The notes under the pieces: generated by a model
Databases searched by the model: none
Told to the model about the DNA's origin: nothing
The model's input: only the letters and a program-made list of their open reading frames with translations
Shown here: one piece after another, positions 1-8,054 of the stretch
Position numbering within the stretch: the stretch's first letter is position 1
How the letters are laid out: each line of letters begins with the position of its first letter
Translations under genes and position numbers: made by a program
Assembly (NCBI GenBank): GCA_934532985.1
Contig: CAKTAV010000013.1
Coordinates: 1-64,000 of the forward strand
DNA: 64,000 nucleotides
Source: an uncultured Butyricicoccus sp.
GTDB lineage: Bacteria > Bacillota > Clostridia > Oscillospirales > Butyricicoccaceae
Direction of reading: 5' to 3'

Positions 1-62
1 GGCTTTACAGCTACCTTGCCAGACGTATCCGGTACCTGCTTTACACAAACGATGTATTTCAT
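1..62 (-). CDS. etfB: Electron transfer flavoprotein beta subunit, N-terminus only
   Basis: The minus strand from 62 to the window edge encodes about 20 residues beginning MKYIVCVKQVPDT. This is the usual start of EtfB, the AMP/FAD-side subunit of the electron-transfer flavoprotein that pairs with butyryl-CoA dehydrogenase. A GGGAGG ribosome binding site lies about 10 bases upstream, just after the end of bcd, so the two genes are co-transcribed. The gene continues off the left edge. The call rests on the short N-terminal signature plus the position behind bcd. Confidence 0.85.
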   Translation of the reverse strand, partial: MKYIVCVKQVPDTSGKVAVK

Positions 63-82
63 GATACAGTTTCCTCCCTATC

Positions 83-1228
83 TTACTTGCCGATGACGTT
101 AGCAGCGATAACCATGCGCTGTACTTCGGAAGTACCCTCATAGATCTCAGTGATCTTCGCGTCACGCATCATGCGCTCCATCGGGTACTCACGGATGTAA
201 CCGTAGCCGCCGAAGATCTGGAGGGCCTTAGTGGTAACTTCCATTGCGGTCTCAGCAGCGAACAGCTTAGCCATTGCAGCTTCCTTCGCATACGGCAGAC
301 CAGCTTCTTCATTGAATGCAGCGCGGCGAACCAGCAGACGAGCAGCGTCAACCTTGGTTGCCATGTCAGCTACCATCCACTGCAGACCCTGGAAGCTAGC
401 CAGCGGCTTGCCGAACTGTACACGTTCCTTCATGTAGGCAACAGCCTGATCCAGAGCGCCCTGTGCGATGCCCAGTGCCTGGGAAGCGATACCGATACGG
501 CCGCCGTCCAGCGTGGTCAGAGCGATCTTGAAGCCGCCGTTCTCCTTGCCCAGCAGACGGTCTGCCGGCAGGCGCAGGTCTTCAAATACCAGCTCGGAAG
601 TCTGGGAACCACGGATACCCATCTTATGCTCGATCTTACCAATCGAGAATCCCGGGTCGTCCTTATCAACGATAAATGCGGAAATGCCCTTGTTCTTCTT
701 GGACTTATCCGTCATAGCAAATACTACATAGGTATCAGCGATGCCGCCGCCGGTAATAAATACCTTGGAGCCGTTCAGGATGTAGGAGCCATCCTCCTGC
801 TTAACAGCTTCCGTCTGCTGTCCGCCTGCATCGGTACCAGCAGCCGGCTCGGTCAGACCGAACGCAGCAATCTTCTCACCGGAGATCAGCGGACGCAGCC
901 ACTTTTCCTTCTGCTCAGCCGTGCCGTACTTGTAGATCGGCCATGCACCCAGAGTGCCGTGCGCAGAGATAATAACGCCGGTGGTGCCGCAGAAACGAGA
1001 CATTTCTTCGATAGCGATGGTGTAGCAGATGATATCGCCGCCGGAGCCGCCCAGTTCCTTCGGGAACTGAATGCCCATCAGGCCATATCTCTGGAGCTTC
1101 TCAACAGTCTCATACGGATAGCGTTCCTGCTCATCAACTTCTGCAGCGATCGGTTCAACTTCGTTTACCGCAAACTCGCGGCACATCTTCTGAACCAGTT
1201 CCTGCTCTTTTGTCAGTCTAAAATCCAT
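83..1228 (-). CDS. bcd: Butyryl-CoA / short-chain acyl-CoA dehydrogenase
   Basis: A 381-aa flavoprotein of the acyl-CoA dehydrogenase family, full family length. N-terminal helical, middle beta and C-terminal helical domains are recognisable: the middle domain carries FGLTEPAAGTD, and the C-terminal end has the QIFGGYGY and IYEGTSEVQ signatures, whose Glu is the catalytic base in the short-chain family. It reduces crotonyl-CoA to butyryl-CoA; with the EtfAB pair it usually bifurcates electrons from NADH to ferredoxin. The next gene downstream is etfB, supporting butyryl-CoA dehydrogenase rather than a generic beta-oxidation enzyme. The ATG at 1228 has a GGGAGG site. Substrate length is inferred from context. 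Confidence 0.93.
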   Translation of the reverse strand: MDFRLTKEQELVQKMCREFAVNEVEPIAAEVDEQERYPYETVEKLQRYGLMGIQFPKELGGSGGDIICYTIAIEEMSRFCGTTGVIISAHGTLGAWPIYKYGTAEQKEKWLRPLISGEKIAAFGLTEPAAGTDAGGQQTEAVKQEDGSYILNGSKVFITGGGIADTYVVFAMTDKSKKNKGISAFIVDKDDPGFSIGKIEHKMGIRGSQTSELVFEDLRLPADRLLGKENGGFKIALTTLDGGRIGIASQALGIAQGALDQAVAYMKERVQFGKPLASFQGLQWMVADMATKVDAARLLVRRAAFNEEAGLPYAKEAAMAKLFAAETAMEVTTKALQIFGGYGYIREYPMERMMRDAKITEIYEGTSEVQRMVIAANVIGK

Positions 1229-1569
1229 ACCAGTAACCTCCCAAAAATGAATTCCAGAAAATATAAATACAAACGATACTTCGGTCGATCAGGCATTCGC
1301 CAACAATATCATCGTATTTTGCAGATAACAATTTGTACGAATCAAGTTCTCACACGTACAATTCTATTATATACAACGAACAAAGTTTGTCAAGAATTTC
1401 ACGCAATTATTTTCTGTCGATTTTCAAATTAGTTTTGAAATTGTGCAAGAAATGCTCATTTTTGATTAAAGGCTGCTCATTTTTGGGTCTATTGCCAACT
1501 TTGTTACATTCTGTCGTCATTTTCGGTCTATACTGTCTGTTATATTTTTCACAGTTATTGATATTGCTT
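1229..1569. other. Intergenic region between nadE and bcd
   Basis: No gene was seen in this 341-base stretch. It holds the bcd promoter and leader. Near the nadE end there are two direct copies of TGCTCATTTTTG about 25 bases apart, of unknown meaning. No strong hairpin terminator for nadE was found. Confidence 0.6.
1366..1393 (-). promoter_or_regulatory. Sigma-A promoter of the bcd-etf operon
   Basis: On the minus strand TTGACA (1388-1393), a 16-bp spacer and TATAAT (1366-1371) form a near-perfect housekeeping promoter about 140 bases upstream of the bcd start. No convincing Rex operator was seen in the leader, although this operon is Rex-controlled in many clostridia. Confidence 0.85.
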
Positions 1570-3480
1570 TCACAATTCCTCACACTGCTTGAGCCAAAGT
1601 GCGCTCACCGCGTCCGACGGCATACGCCAGTCGCCGCGCGGAGACAGCGTAACCGTACCGACCTTCGGGCCATCCGGCAGGCAGGAGCGCTTGAACTGCT
1701 GAATAAAGAACCGGCGCACAAACGTCGTCAGCCACTTTTTAATGGTCGCGTCCTCATAGGCTCCGTCAAAGGCATAGCGCGCCAGACGGTAAATCTTCTT
1801 CGGCTGCATGCCAAAGCGCACCAGATAGTACAGGAAGAAATCGTGCAGCTCATACGGACCGACCAGCTCCTCGGTCTTCTGGGAGATCTCACCGTCCTTC
1901 GGCGGCAGCAGCTCCGGAGAAACCGGCGTATCCAGCACGTCGCGCAGAACCTGTCCGGTCTTACCGCCCGCCCGCTCCGCTTCGTAGGCGGTCAGATAAC
2001 GCACCAGCGTTTTCGGAATCGAGCCGTTGACGCCATACATACTCATGTGGTCGCCGTTATACGTCGCCCAGCCCAGCGCCAGCTCGGACAGATCGCCCGT
2101 TCCAATGACCATGCCGCCCGTGCGGTTGGCAAGATCCATCAGCACCTGCGTGCGCTCACGCGCTTGTCCGTTTTCAAACGTGACGCTGTGGTCCTCCATG
2201 CTCTGTTCAATATCAAGGAAATGCTGGCGCACTGCATCACCGATGTCAATGGTCTTGCACGTCGTACCATAAGCATCCGCCAAGGTCAGCGCATTGTTCT
2301 TTGTGCGGCTGGTCGTGCCAAAGCACGGCATGGTGACGGCGATAATATCCTTGTGATCACGACCGAGCATGTCCATCGCATGCACCGTGACGATGAGTGC
2401 GAGCGCCGAGTCCAGTCCGCCGGACAGACCGACGACGCAGGTCTTGGCATGGGTATGGCGAATGCGGGTGGCCAGACCCGCCGCCTGCAAGGTCAGAATT
2501 TCCTCACAGCGCTCCTCCAGATCCGCCTTGTTGGACGGAACAAACGGGGTAGTCTCCACATGGCGCGTCAGCTTGGTGTCGCGCACGCGCATTGAGAAGC
2601 CGACCTCGGTATAGTCATAGCTGGTATCGGTATAAAAGGTGTTCTGACGGCGGCGCTCATAGCTCAGTCGATCGATATCCACCTCAGAAATCGTCAGGCC
2701 GGTGGTGAACCGCTTGGACTCCGCCAGAATCGTGCCGTTCTCCGCAATCAGGTTGTGTGCGGCAAAGACCAGATCCGTCGAGGACTCGCCCTGTCCGGCA
2801 TCGCAGTAGGCATAGGCGCACAGCGCGCGGCCCGACTGAATGCGCACCAGATCGCGGCGGTATGCCGCCTTGCCGATGATTTCATCCGATGCGGACAGAT
2901 TGAAGATAATCGTCGCGCCCGCCGCAGCCAGCTCCGAAGACGGCGGATTGGATACCCACACATCTTCACAGATTTCTGCCGCCACGGCAAACGACCGCAT
3001 GTCCTCACAGGTAAAGATCTGACGCGGGCAGATATTCGTCCACTGTCCGTTGATCTCCACCTCTTCACACAGATCGGCGGTAGCCGGAGCAAAATGGCGC
3101 ATCTCATAGAACTCGGTGTAGTTCGGAATATTGCGCTTCGGTACCATGCCGAGAATCTGTCCCTTATGCAGGAAGGCCGCACAGTTATACAGAGCGCTGC
3201 GTGCCGCCACCGGAACACCGACGATAATCATCATGTCCATATGGCTGGTCTCCTTGGCAATGCGCGACAGCTGCTTCTTGGCGTTTTCCAGCAGTGTGTC
3301 ATGCAGAAACAGGTCCGAGCAGGTATAGCCTGTCAGACACAGCTCCGGAAAGCCGACTACCTGCACGCCCTCTTTATAGGCCTGTGCACAGAGCGCTAAA
3401 ATCTGATCCGCGTTAAACTCGCAGTCCGCGACGTGAATTTCCGGCGTCGCCGCCGCAATCTTGATAAATCCGTCTTTCAT
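1570..3480 (-). CDS. nadE: Glutamine-dependent NAD+ synthetase
   Basis: A 636-aa two-domain enzyme. The N-terminal half is a nitrilase-type glutaminase (E...K...C triad, with CEDVWV around the catalytic Cys). The C-terminal half is an ammonia-dependent NAD synthetase with the SGGLDSALAL pyrophosphate-binding loop. It makes NAD+ from deamido-NAD+, ATP and glutamine in the cytoplasm. The reading frame is open for another 73 codons upstream, but the ATG at 3480 has a GAGGTG site and starts the conserved MKDGFIKIAAATP, so the longer frame is rejected. A TATAAT box sits at 3515-3520 on the minus strand. It is transcribed alone. Confidence 0.94.
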   Translation of the reverse strand: MKDGFIKIAAATPEIHVADCEFNADQILALCAQAYKEGVQVVGFPELCLTGYTCSDLFLHDTLLENAKKQLSRIAKETSHMDMMIIVGVPVAARSALYNCAAFLHKGQILGMVPKRNIPNYTEFYEMRHFAPATADLCEEVEINGQWTNICPRQIFTCEDMRSFAVAAEICEDVWVSNPPSSELAAAGATIIFNLSASDEIIGKAAYRRDLVRIQSGRALCAYAYCDAGQGESSTDLVFAAHNLIAENGTILAESKRFTTGLTISEVDIDRLSYERRRQNTFYTDTSYDYTEVGFSMRVRDTKLTRHVETTPFVPSNKADLEERCEEILTLQAAGLATRIRHTHAKTCVVGLSGGLDSALALIVTVHAMDMLGRDHKDIIAVTMPCFGTTSRTKNNALTLADAYGTTCKTIDIGDAVRQHFLDIEQSMEDHSVTFENGQARERTQVLMDLANRTGGMVIGTGDLSELALGWATYNGDHMSMYGVNGSIPKTLVRYLTAYEAERAGGKTGQVLRDVLDTPVSPELLPPKDGEISQKTEELVGPYELHDFFLYYLVRFGMQPKKIYRLARYAFDGAYEDATIKKWLTTFVRRFFIQQFKRSCLPDGPKVGTVTLSPRGDWRMPSDAVSALWLKQCEEL

Positions 3481-3583
3481 TGTGTGAGCACCTCGAATTT
3501 CAAAAGATAGTCCTATTATACCGCACAACCATCGAAATGAAAATAACAACCCCTCATTTTCCACAAATTCGCATTTTTTCTTC

Positions 3584-3599
3584 TGTTTCACGTGAAACA
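3584..3599. promoter_or_regulatory. parS: parS centromere site 1
   Basis: A perfect 16-bp palindrome TGTTTCACGTGAAACA, identical to the ParB/Spo0J binding consensus. It lies between nadE and the polysaccharide deacetylase, about 7 kb from parB. Three further perfect copies occur at 11722, 11787 and 11935. Confidence 0.95.
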
Positions 3600-3630
3600 A
3601 AATGCCGTAGCTCCTATAAAATGAGTATAA

Positions 3631-3675
3631 AACAACGAGATTGGGCATCCGAAACGGAGTTCCAATCTCGTTGTT
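3631..3675 (-). terminator. Hairpin downstream of the polysaccharide deacetylase
   Basis: A perfect 14-bp stem (3631-3644 with 3662-3675, core ACGAGATTGG) closes a 17-base loop. On the minus strand it is followed by TTTTATA, so it can terminate transcription from the deacetylase gene. A near-copy sits next to a parS site at 11813-11857. Confidence 0.7.
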
Positions 3676-3737
3676 TGTGTTGAATTTAGGGTTGTACACC
3701 TACAGTTAAATTTGCACTTGCTGTCAGCCAGCACTTT

Positions 3738-5345
3738 TTACGTCGTCGTCTCTCCCGAATCCGATGAATCACTGTCGTCGCTGCTGTCCGTTGTATCCTC
3801 GGTCACACCGCTATATTCCGACGGCGTATTGTCGTTGACTTCAAAGTGAACCGGACGGCTGGATTCGGTCAACGGAAGCATCGGAATGCCCTTTGCCTGT
3901 AATCCCTCAATAATGCTCGGCAGGGCAGATGCCGTGTTTTCCTTGCCGTAGGTATCGTGCATCAGCACAATCGCATCATTGCGCGAGCTTTCCTCGACCT
4001 CTTCAATGGCGCGACTTGCCAGCGAGGACGGTTCCGGTACGGTGCTGCCTTCGGCGTCGCCGTCATAGGCATTCCAGTCATAATACTCAAAGCCGCGGCG
4101 TGTCATCTCGGTGACAATCGCGTCGTACAGAGAATCATCCGATGTGATGTAGGCGTTGTTGCTGCCGCCCGGGAAACGGAAGCCCTGCACGCGGTAGCCG
4201 GTTGCGGAGTAAATCTCGTCATACGCCTTAGAGAAGTCCTCCAGATAGGCTTCCACCGAGGAGTAGATTGTGCTGTACTCATGAACATACGCGTGGATAC
4301 AGACCGAATGGCCTTCCTTTACCATACGCTTGACCAGATCTTCATTGTCCGGAATCTGGGATGCCACGAGAAAGAACGTTGCCTTGACGTCATACTTTTT
4401 CAACGTGTCCAGCACAGACGGCGTGACCGTGTCCGACGGGCCGTCGTCAAACGTCAGATAACACACCTTTTCGCTGCTCTCCTCCGTCGGCACACTGCGG
4501 GAGTCCGCATACATGCCCGGATATTCCTTGGCGTAGGACGGCAGGCTGTCATCGTCCTTAATCGCCAGATACTGCTCGCTCTCCTGCTGGCTGGCCGGAA
4601 GCGAGTTATCTACATTGTTGGTATCGTCCTGCCCATTGTTGTCCTGCACGGCGGCGTTGGCTGCCTTGGTGTTGTCGTCAGCGCTGGCGCTGCGCGACTT
4701 GTGAATCGAGCAGGCCGCCGCAATAATCAGCAACAGCACCACCACACACAGTCCGCCGATACGCATCATGCTGCGGCGGCGGCGTGCCTTGCGCCGCTTT
4801 TCCATCTCCTCACGGCTGATCTTGCGCACCGGACGCGGCTTGCCGTCTGGCGTCGTCTTAGCATGACTGCTGTGGGAAGCATGCGTCGGCTTTGCCGCCG
4901 ACTTCTTGCGGCGCGGCGACGAGGTACGACGAATGCGCTCCTGTCGTGCGGCCTCTTCCTGTCGTGCCGCTTCCTCCTGCGCCTTGCGATAAATATCATT
5001 TTCCAGCAGAACGGTCTTCTGGTTATCCAGCTCGTCATTGTTAAACAGATTCGATGTCTCCGGCGCGTGGTGCTCCGCCTTTGGCGGCTCGGTTTTTGGT
5101 GTTTCGGCCGGAACGGTATATTCTGCCTTCGGCTCCTCGGCTGGCATCGAATGCACCGGCTGTTCCGGCTGCTTTGGCTCCGCTGCAGCCGGTGCCACCG
5201 TGGTCTCCTGCACCGGAGCAGACGGCGCGGTCTCCTTCTTATTCTGTCCTAGCAGGGACTGCAATTCTTTCAGCTCCTGCAATGCCTTTTTCTTTTTTTC
5301 TTCCTGTTCTTCCAGGATATGATTCGAATTCTGCTTTTCATCCAT
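3738..5345 (-). CDS. Membrane-anchored polysaccharide deacetylase
   Basis: 535 aa. Residues 1-190 are a cytoplasmic charged, Pro/Glu-rich and then Lys/Arg-rich region with KKKALQEL-type coiled coil. A single membrane segment spans about 196-212. The outside part has a Ser/Asp/Asn linker and a NodB (CE4) domain from about 295. Catalytic motifs are intact: TFDDGP (298-303), metal ligands H351 and H355, RFPGGS (R390), YDWN and LMHDT (H463). The predicted role is zinc-dependent N-deacetylation of peptidoglycan or another surface amino sugar, which often confers lysozyme resistance. The long intracellular tail is unusual for CE4 enzymes. It is divergent from the SpoIID cassette. The exact substrate is not visible. 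Confidence 0.88.
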   Translation of the reverse strand: MDEKQNSNHILEEQEEKKKKALQELKELQSLLGQNKKETAPSAPVQETTVAPAAAEPKQPEQPVHSMPAEEPKAEYTVPAETPKTEPPKAEHHAPETSNLFNNDELDNQKTVLLENDIYRKAQEEAARQEEAARQERIRRTSSPRRKKSAAKPTHASHSSHAKTTPDGKPRPVRKISREEMEKRRKARRRRSMMRIGGLCVVVLLLIIAAACSIHKSRSASADDNTKAANAAVQDNNGQDDTNNVDNSLPASQQESEQYLAIKDDDSLPSYAKEYPGMYADSRSVPTEESSEKVCYLTFDDGPSDTVTPSVLDTLKKYDVKATFFLVASQIPDNEDLVKRMVKEGHSVCIHAYVHEYSTIYSSVEAYLEDFSKAYDEIYSATGYRVQGFRFPGGSNNAYITSDDSLYDAIVTEMTRRGFEYYDWNAYDGDAEGSTVPEPSSLASRAIEEVEESSRNDAIVLMHDTYGKENTASALPSIIEGLQAKGIPMLPLTESSRPVHFEVNDNTPSEYSGVTEDTTDSSDDSDSSDSGETTT

Positions 5346-5564
5346 GGGTGAACTTCCTCCTTCGGCTGGTTGTATGACACAGAAGGTCGGCGTCTTGCAT
5401 CCCCCTAACGCGCGAACGCTTCCACCTTACCATTTCATTTTCACGTTCTTTTCACCATTCTATCCCTTTTTACCGTAAAAATCAACTGAATTCCCTTGGA
5501 TTCTATTTTTTTCGGAAAAGTATCGCGTTACCCGATAACTCTCCGTGTTTTCCCCTCTTCCACG

Positions 5565-5593
5565 CACACTCCCGCGTGAATCCGCATAGAATA
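5565..5593 (+). promoter_or_regulatory. SigK-type sporulation promoter (candidate)
   Basis: CACA at 5565-5568, a 16-bp spacer and CATAGAATA at 5585-5593 match the SigK pattern mACm-N16-CATAnnnTA. The -10 element also resembles SigE promoters. It lies 50 bases upstream of the CnaB-like/SpoIID gene pair, whose products fit late sporulation. Confidence 0.5.
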
Positions 5594-5644
5594 AAAGCGT
5601 CCCGCGCCCTCGATACGCAGGGACACAGAAAGGAGCCATTGCCT

Positions 5645-6058
5645 ATGCCATCCACCGGAAATCTAATGATCCGTACCTCCACCGCCGATCAGGCCTTTCC
5701 TGTTCCTGGCGCACAGATCACGATTTATGCGGAGTCCGATTTGAATACCGTTTTGGATACCTCTGTCACAGACAGCAGCGGACAATCCAAGGTATTCGTC
5801 CTCTCCGCCCCGCCGCAGGAGTACTCCAACTCCCCGAACGATCCCGCCGCGTTTACAACCTATCGCGTCCGCGTCTCGCATCCGTCGTATTCCACGGCAC
5901 AGATTGACGGTGTCTCAATCTTTCCCGGCATCGCCTCTACTTTGCCGGTTTATCTCATCCCGCGTATCGGCGGAGCGGATCAATCACAGAATCTGCTTGT
6001 CACAACCGGTCCCAGCGGCTCCTGTACGGACGACGAAACAGGAGGAAGCAATGGCTGA
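5645..6058 (+). CDS. CnaB/carboxypeptidase-regulatory-like beta-sandwich protein
   Basis: 137 aa, no signal peptide. The sequence reads as one beta-sandwich of the CnaB/prealbumin-like kind: a GNLMIRTSTAD strand start, FPVPGAQITIYAE, a TDSSGQSKVF turn, YRVRVSHPSY and a final IFPGIASTLPVYLIP. Such domains act as structural or adhesive modules. The ATG at 5645 has an AAAGGAG site; the frame is open 23 codons further upstream without one. It overlaps the following SpoIID-like gene by 8 bases, so translation is coupled and the two proteins probably act together, perhaps in spore envelope assembly. No precise function is known to me. Confidence 0.7.
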   Translation: MPSTGNLMIRTSTADQAFPVPGAQITIYAESDLNTVLDTSVTDSSGQSKVFVLSAPPQEYSNSPNDPAAFTTYRVRVSHPSYSTAQIDGVSIFPGIASTLPVYLIPRIGGADQSQNLLVTTGPSGSCTDDETGGSNG

Positions 6059-7394
6059 GTATCCCTATATCCCGGAGACCATCACCGTCCATCTCGGGCG
6101 TCCGGACGACGCCAGTGCACCAAACGTGACCGTTCCGTTTCTGGAGTACATCCAGAACGTCGCCTCCAGTGAGATCTATCCGACGTGGCCGGACAACGCC
6201 ATCCGCGCAAATATCTACGCGCAAATTTCTTTCGCCCTCAACCGCATTTATACCGAATGGTATCGCTCACGCGGCTATGATTTTGACATCACGAATTCCA
6301 CTGCCTACGACCAATCCTTTGTCTATGGACGCGATCTGTTTGACAATGTGAGTGCGCTGGTCGCGGAATTGTTTGATCACTATCTCGCCCGTCCCGGCGC
6401 GGTACAGCCGCTGTTTGCCGCCTATTGCGACGGACGGCGCGTCCAGTGTGAGGGACTGTCACAGTGGGGCACGGTTGCGCTGGCGGAGGATGGCCTGTCC
6501 CCCTATCAGATTCTGACCTATTATTATGGCGACAATCTGGATATTAGAACCGCACCAGTTCGCCCGCTGACGGAATCCTACCCCGGTATTCCGCTGCGGC
6601 TCGGTCTGTTCTCTGAGGACGTACGCACGATCCAGCAGCGCTTAAACCGTATTTCCCGCAACTATCCGTCCATTCCGACGATTTCCGACCCCTCCGGTCT
6701 GTTTGATCAAAGCACGCTGAATGCCGTGCTGGCCTTTCAGGAGATTTTCAATCTCACGCGGGACGGCGTAGTCGGCAAAGCGACATGGTATGAAATTCAG
6801 AATATCTACAACGCCGTCCGTCGGCTGGCGGAGCTGAACGCCGAGGGCATTACGCTGACGGAAGCCCAGCGTCAGTTCCCGAGCGTCCTGCGCGAAGGCT
6901 CAACTGGCATCAGCGTGCAGACGCTGCAATATTATCTCAATGTTATGAGCCGTTTTTTCCCCTCAGTTCCCTCCGTGGATCAGGACGGCATCTATGGCCC
7001 GCGGACACGCGAGTCCGTTGAAGCCTATCAGCTCGTCGCCGGTCTGCCCGTGGACGGCATTGTCGGGCGTGAGACATGGAACAGTCTCCAGCGCTCCTAC
7101 GACGAGTTCTATAACCGCTATACGCAGGCCATCAACGGCGTGCCGCTGTTCCCGCTCCCGCCCGGACAGACCTTTGTCCTTGGCTCCTCCGGCGACGGTG
7201 TGCGGCAGATTCAGCGCTGGCTTAACATCCTGTCCGATCGCTATCCTGCCATTGTTCCCCTGCCGGAGACCGGATACTACGGGCAGAATACCCGCGCCGC
7301 TGTGCTCGCGTTTCAGCAGATCTTTAATCTCCCCGCTACAGGTATTGTCAATGCGTTCACGTGGGAGCAGCTGTACCGCGAGGCGGAGGGGTGA
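6051..7394 (+). CDS. SpoIID-like lytic domain fused to three peptidoglycan-binding domains
   Basis: 447 aa. Residues about 25-165 match the SpoIID/LytB fold: VPFLEYIQNVASSEIYPTW with the likely catalytic Glu41, then SQWGTVALAEDGLSPYQIL near 137-154. Three PG_binding_1 repeats follow at about 185-250, 270-345 and 375-445, each with a VRTIQQRLN-type start and a DGVVGKATW-type end. SpoIID is a lytic transglycosylase acting on stem-peptide-free glycan during engulfment. Here there is no signal peptide or membrane segment, so export is unclear and mother-cell or coat/cortex deployment is inferred. The gene overlaps its upstream partner by 8 bases with an AGGAGG site inside that gene. Confidence 0.85.
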   Translation: MAEYPYIPETITVHLGRPDDASAPNVTVPFLEYIQNVASSEIYPTWPDNAIRANIYAQISFALNRIYTEWYRSRGYDFDITNSTAYDQSFVYGRDLFDNVSALVAELFDHYLARPGAVQPLFAAYCDGRRVQCEGLSQWGTVALAEDGLSPYQILTYYYGDNLDIRTAPVRPLTESYPGIPLRLGLFSEDVRTIQQRLNRISRNYPSIPTISDPSGLFDQSTLNAVLAFQEIFNLTRDGVVGKATWYEIQNIYNAVRRLAELNAEGITLTEAQRQFPSVLREGSTGISVQTLQYYLNVMSRFFPSVPSVDQDGIYGPRTRESVEAYQLVAGLPVDGIVGRETWNSLQRSYDEFYNRYTQAINGVPLFPLPPGQTFVLGSSGDGVRQIQRWLNILSDRYPAIVPLPETGYYGQNTRAAVLAFQQIFNLPATGIVNAFTWEQLYREAEG

Positions 7395-7434
7395 GGACAG
7401 AATCAGTTTCATCCATAATCCGTATCAGAAAAAG

Positions 7435-7946
7435 CTCTATTTGATTGTCCGCTTTACTGTAGTTGTTGGAAGTCTAAGTTCATCTTCTTTTGGTGACAAA
7501 AGAAGATGAACCAGAAGAAAATCATTAGGGAGCGGCGGCGCTCCCTAAAACCCTTCCCAGCTGCCTGTAGGGTCAGCTGGTCTATTATCTTGCAACCTCT
7601 ACATAAGGGATAATCTTCATAGATGGCCTAGTGTACCGTCCCTTGCAAATCTGGCCGTTCGCTGCGCTCACTCAAAAGATTTGCAGAGGGTATTTATCGT
7701 AAGCATAGAGGTCAGAACCTGAGTTGTTAGCCGTCTATTTTCAGAGTAAATCTTACCTTTTCTTTCCCGCAGCCATAGCAGCCTACAATAGCGGAAAAAC
7801 TTCTAATCCAGTTTTTCCGCGTGTAGAGCGTCAAGGAAGGTCTTTAGGAAACGTAGTTTCCTAAATCAGTTTCTTTTCCCCACTTCTTGTCTGATGACAA
7901 GAAATGGGGCCTCCGCGGAGCGGGATGTGCAAGTCTGCTTCGGCTA
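7435..7946 (+). repeat. Dispersed multi-hairpin repeat, copy R1 (full length)
   Basis: About 510 non-coding bases built from a chain of stem-loops: a TTCTTTTG/CAAAAGAA hairpin (near 7480-7507), GGGAGCG/CGCTCCC, CCAGCTG/CAGCTGG, GCAAATCT/AGATTTGC, GCGGAAAAAC/GTTTTTCCGC, AGGAAAC/GTTTCCT and GACAAGAA hairpins, ending in CTTCGGCTA. The same order recurs on the opposite strand at 48735-49243, and parts recur at 43928, 23536, 55951, 54200 and 31937. It lies between the SpoIID-like gene and serS. No ORF with a ribosome binding site was seen in it. Confidence 0.85.
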
Positions 7947-7988
7947 GCCCAATAAAACGTGCAATTTTTCGCTGCGACTATCGCAGCG

Positions 7989-8028
7989 AAAAAAAAACTG
8001 CCGCACAGGAAAATCTCCTGCACGACAG
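7989..8028 (-). terminator. Intrinsic terminator of serS
   Basis: On the minus strand a 13-bp stem (8016-8028 with 7998-8010, a few G-U pairs) is followed directly by nine T residues (7989-7997). It lies 27 bases after the serS stop. Confidence 0.9.
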
Positions 8029-8054
8029 CCTTATTCTTTCACTCGATTTTTAAA

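Noticed and set aside
1394..1569. Rex operator upstream of bcd
   Set aside because: No TTGTTAANNNNTTAACAA-like palindrome was found; only two direct TGCTCATTTTTG copies.
626..2595. Long plus-strand open frames (for example 626-1432 and 1333-2595) opposite bcd and nadE
   Set aside because: They are shadows of well-conserved minus-strand genes, have no ribosome binding site and translate to low-complexity Arg/His/Leu-rich sequence without family features.
7435..7946. Interpretation of repeat R1 as an insertion sequence or a decayed gene
   Set aside because: No transposase similarity, no terminal inverted repeat or target duplication seen, and the hairpins are conserved while frames are not.
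7968..7990. Perfect TTCGCTGCGA/TCGCAGCGAA palindrome next to serS as its terminator
   Set aside because: Its flanks are A after and T before on both strands, so no U-run follows the stem; the adjoining hairpin at 7998-8028 with nine T residues is the real terminator.
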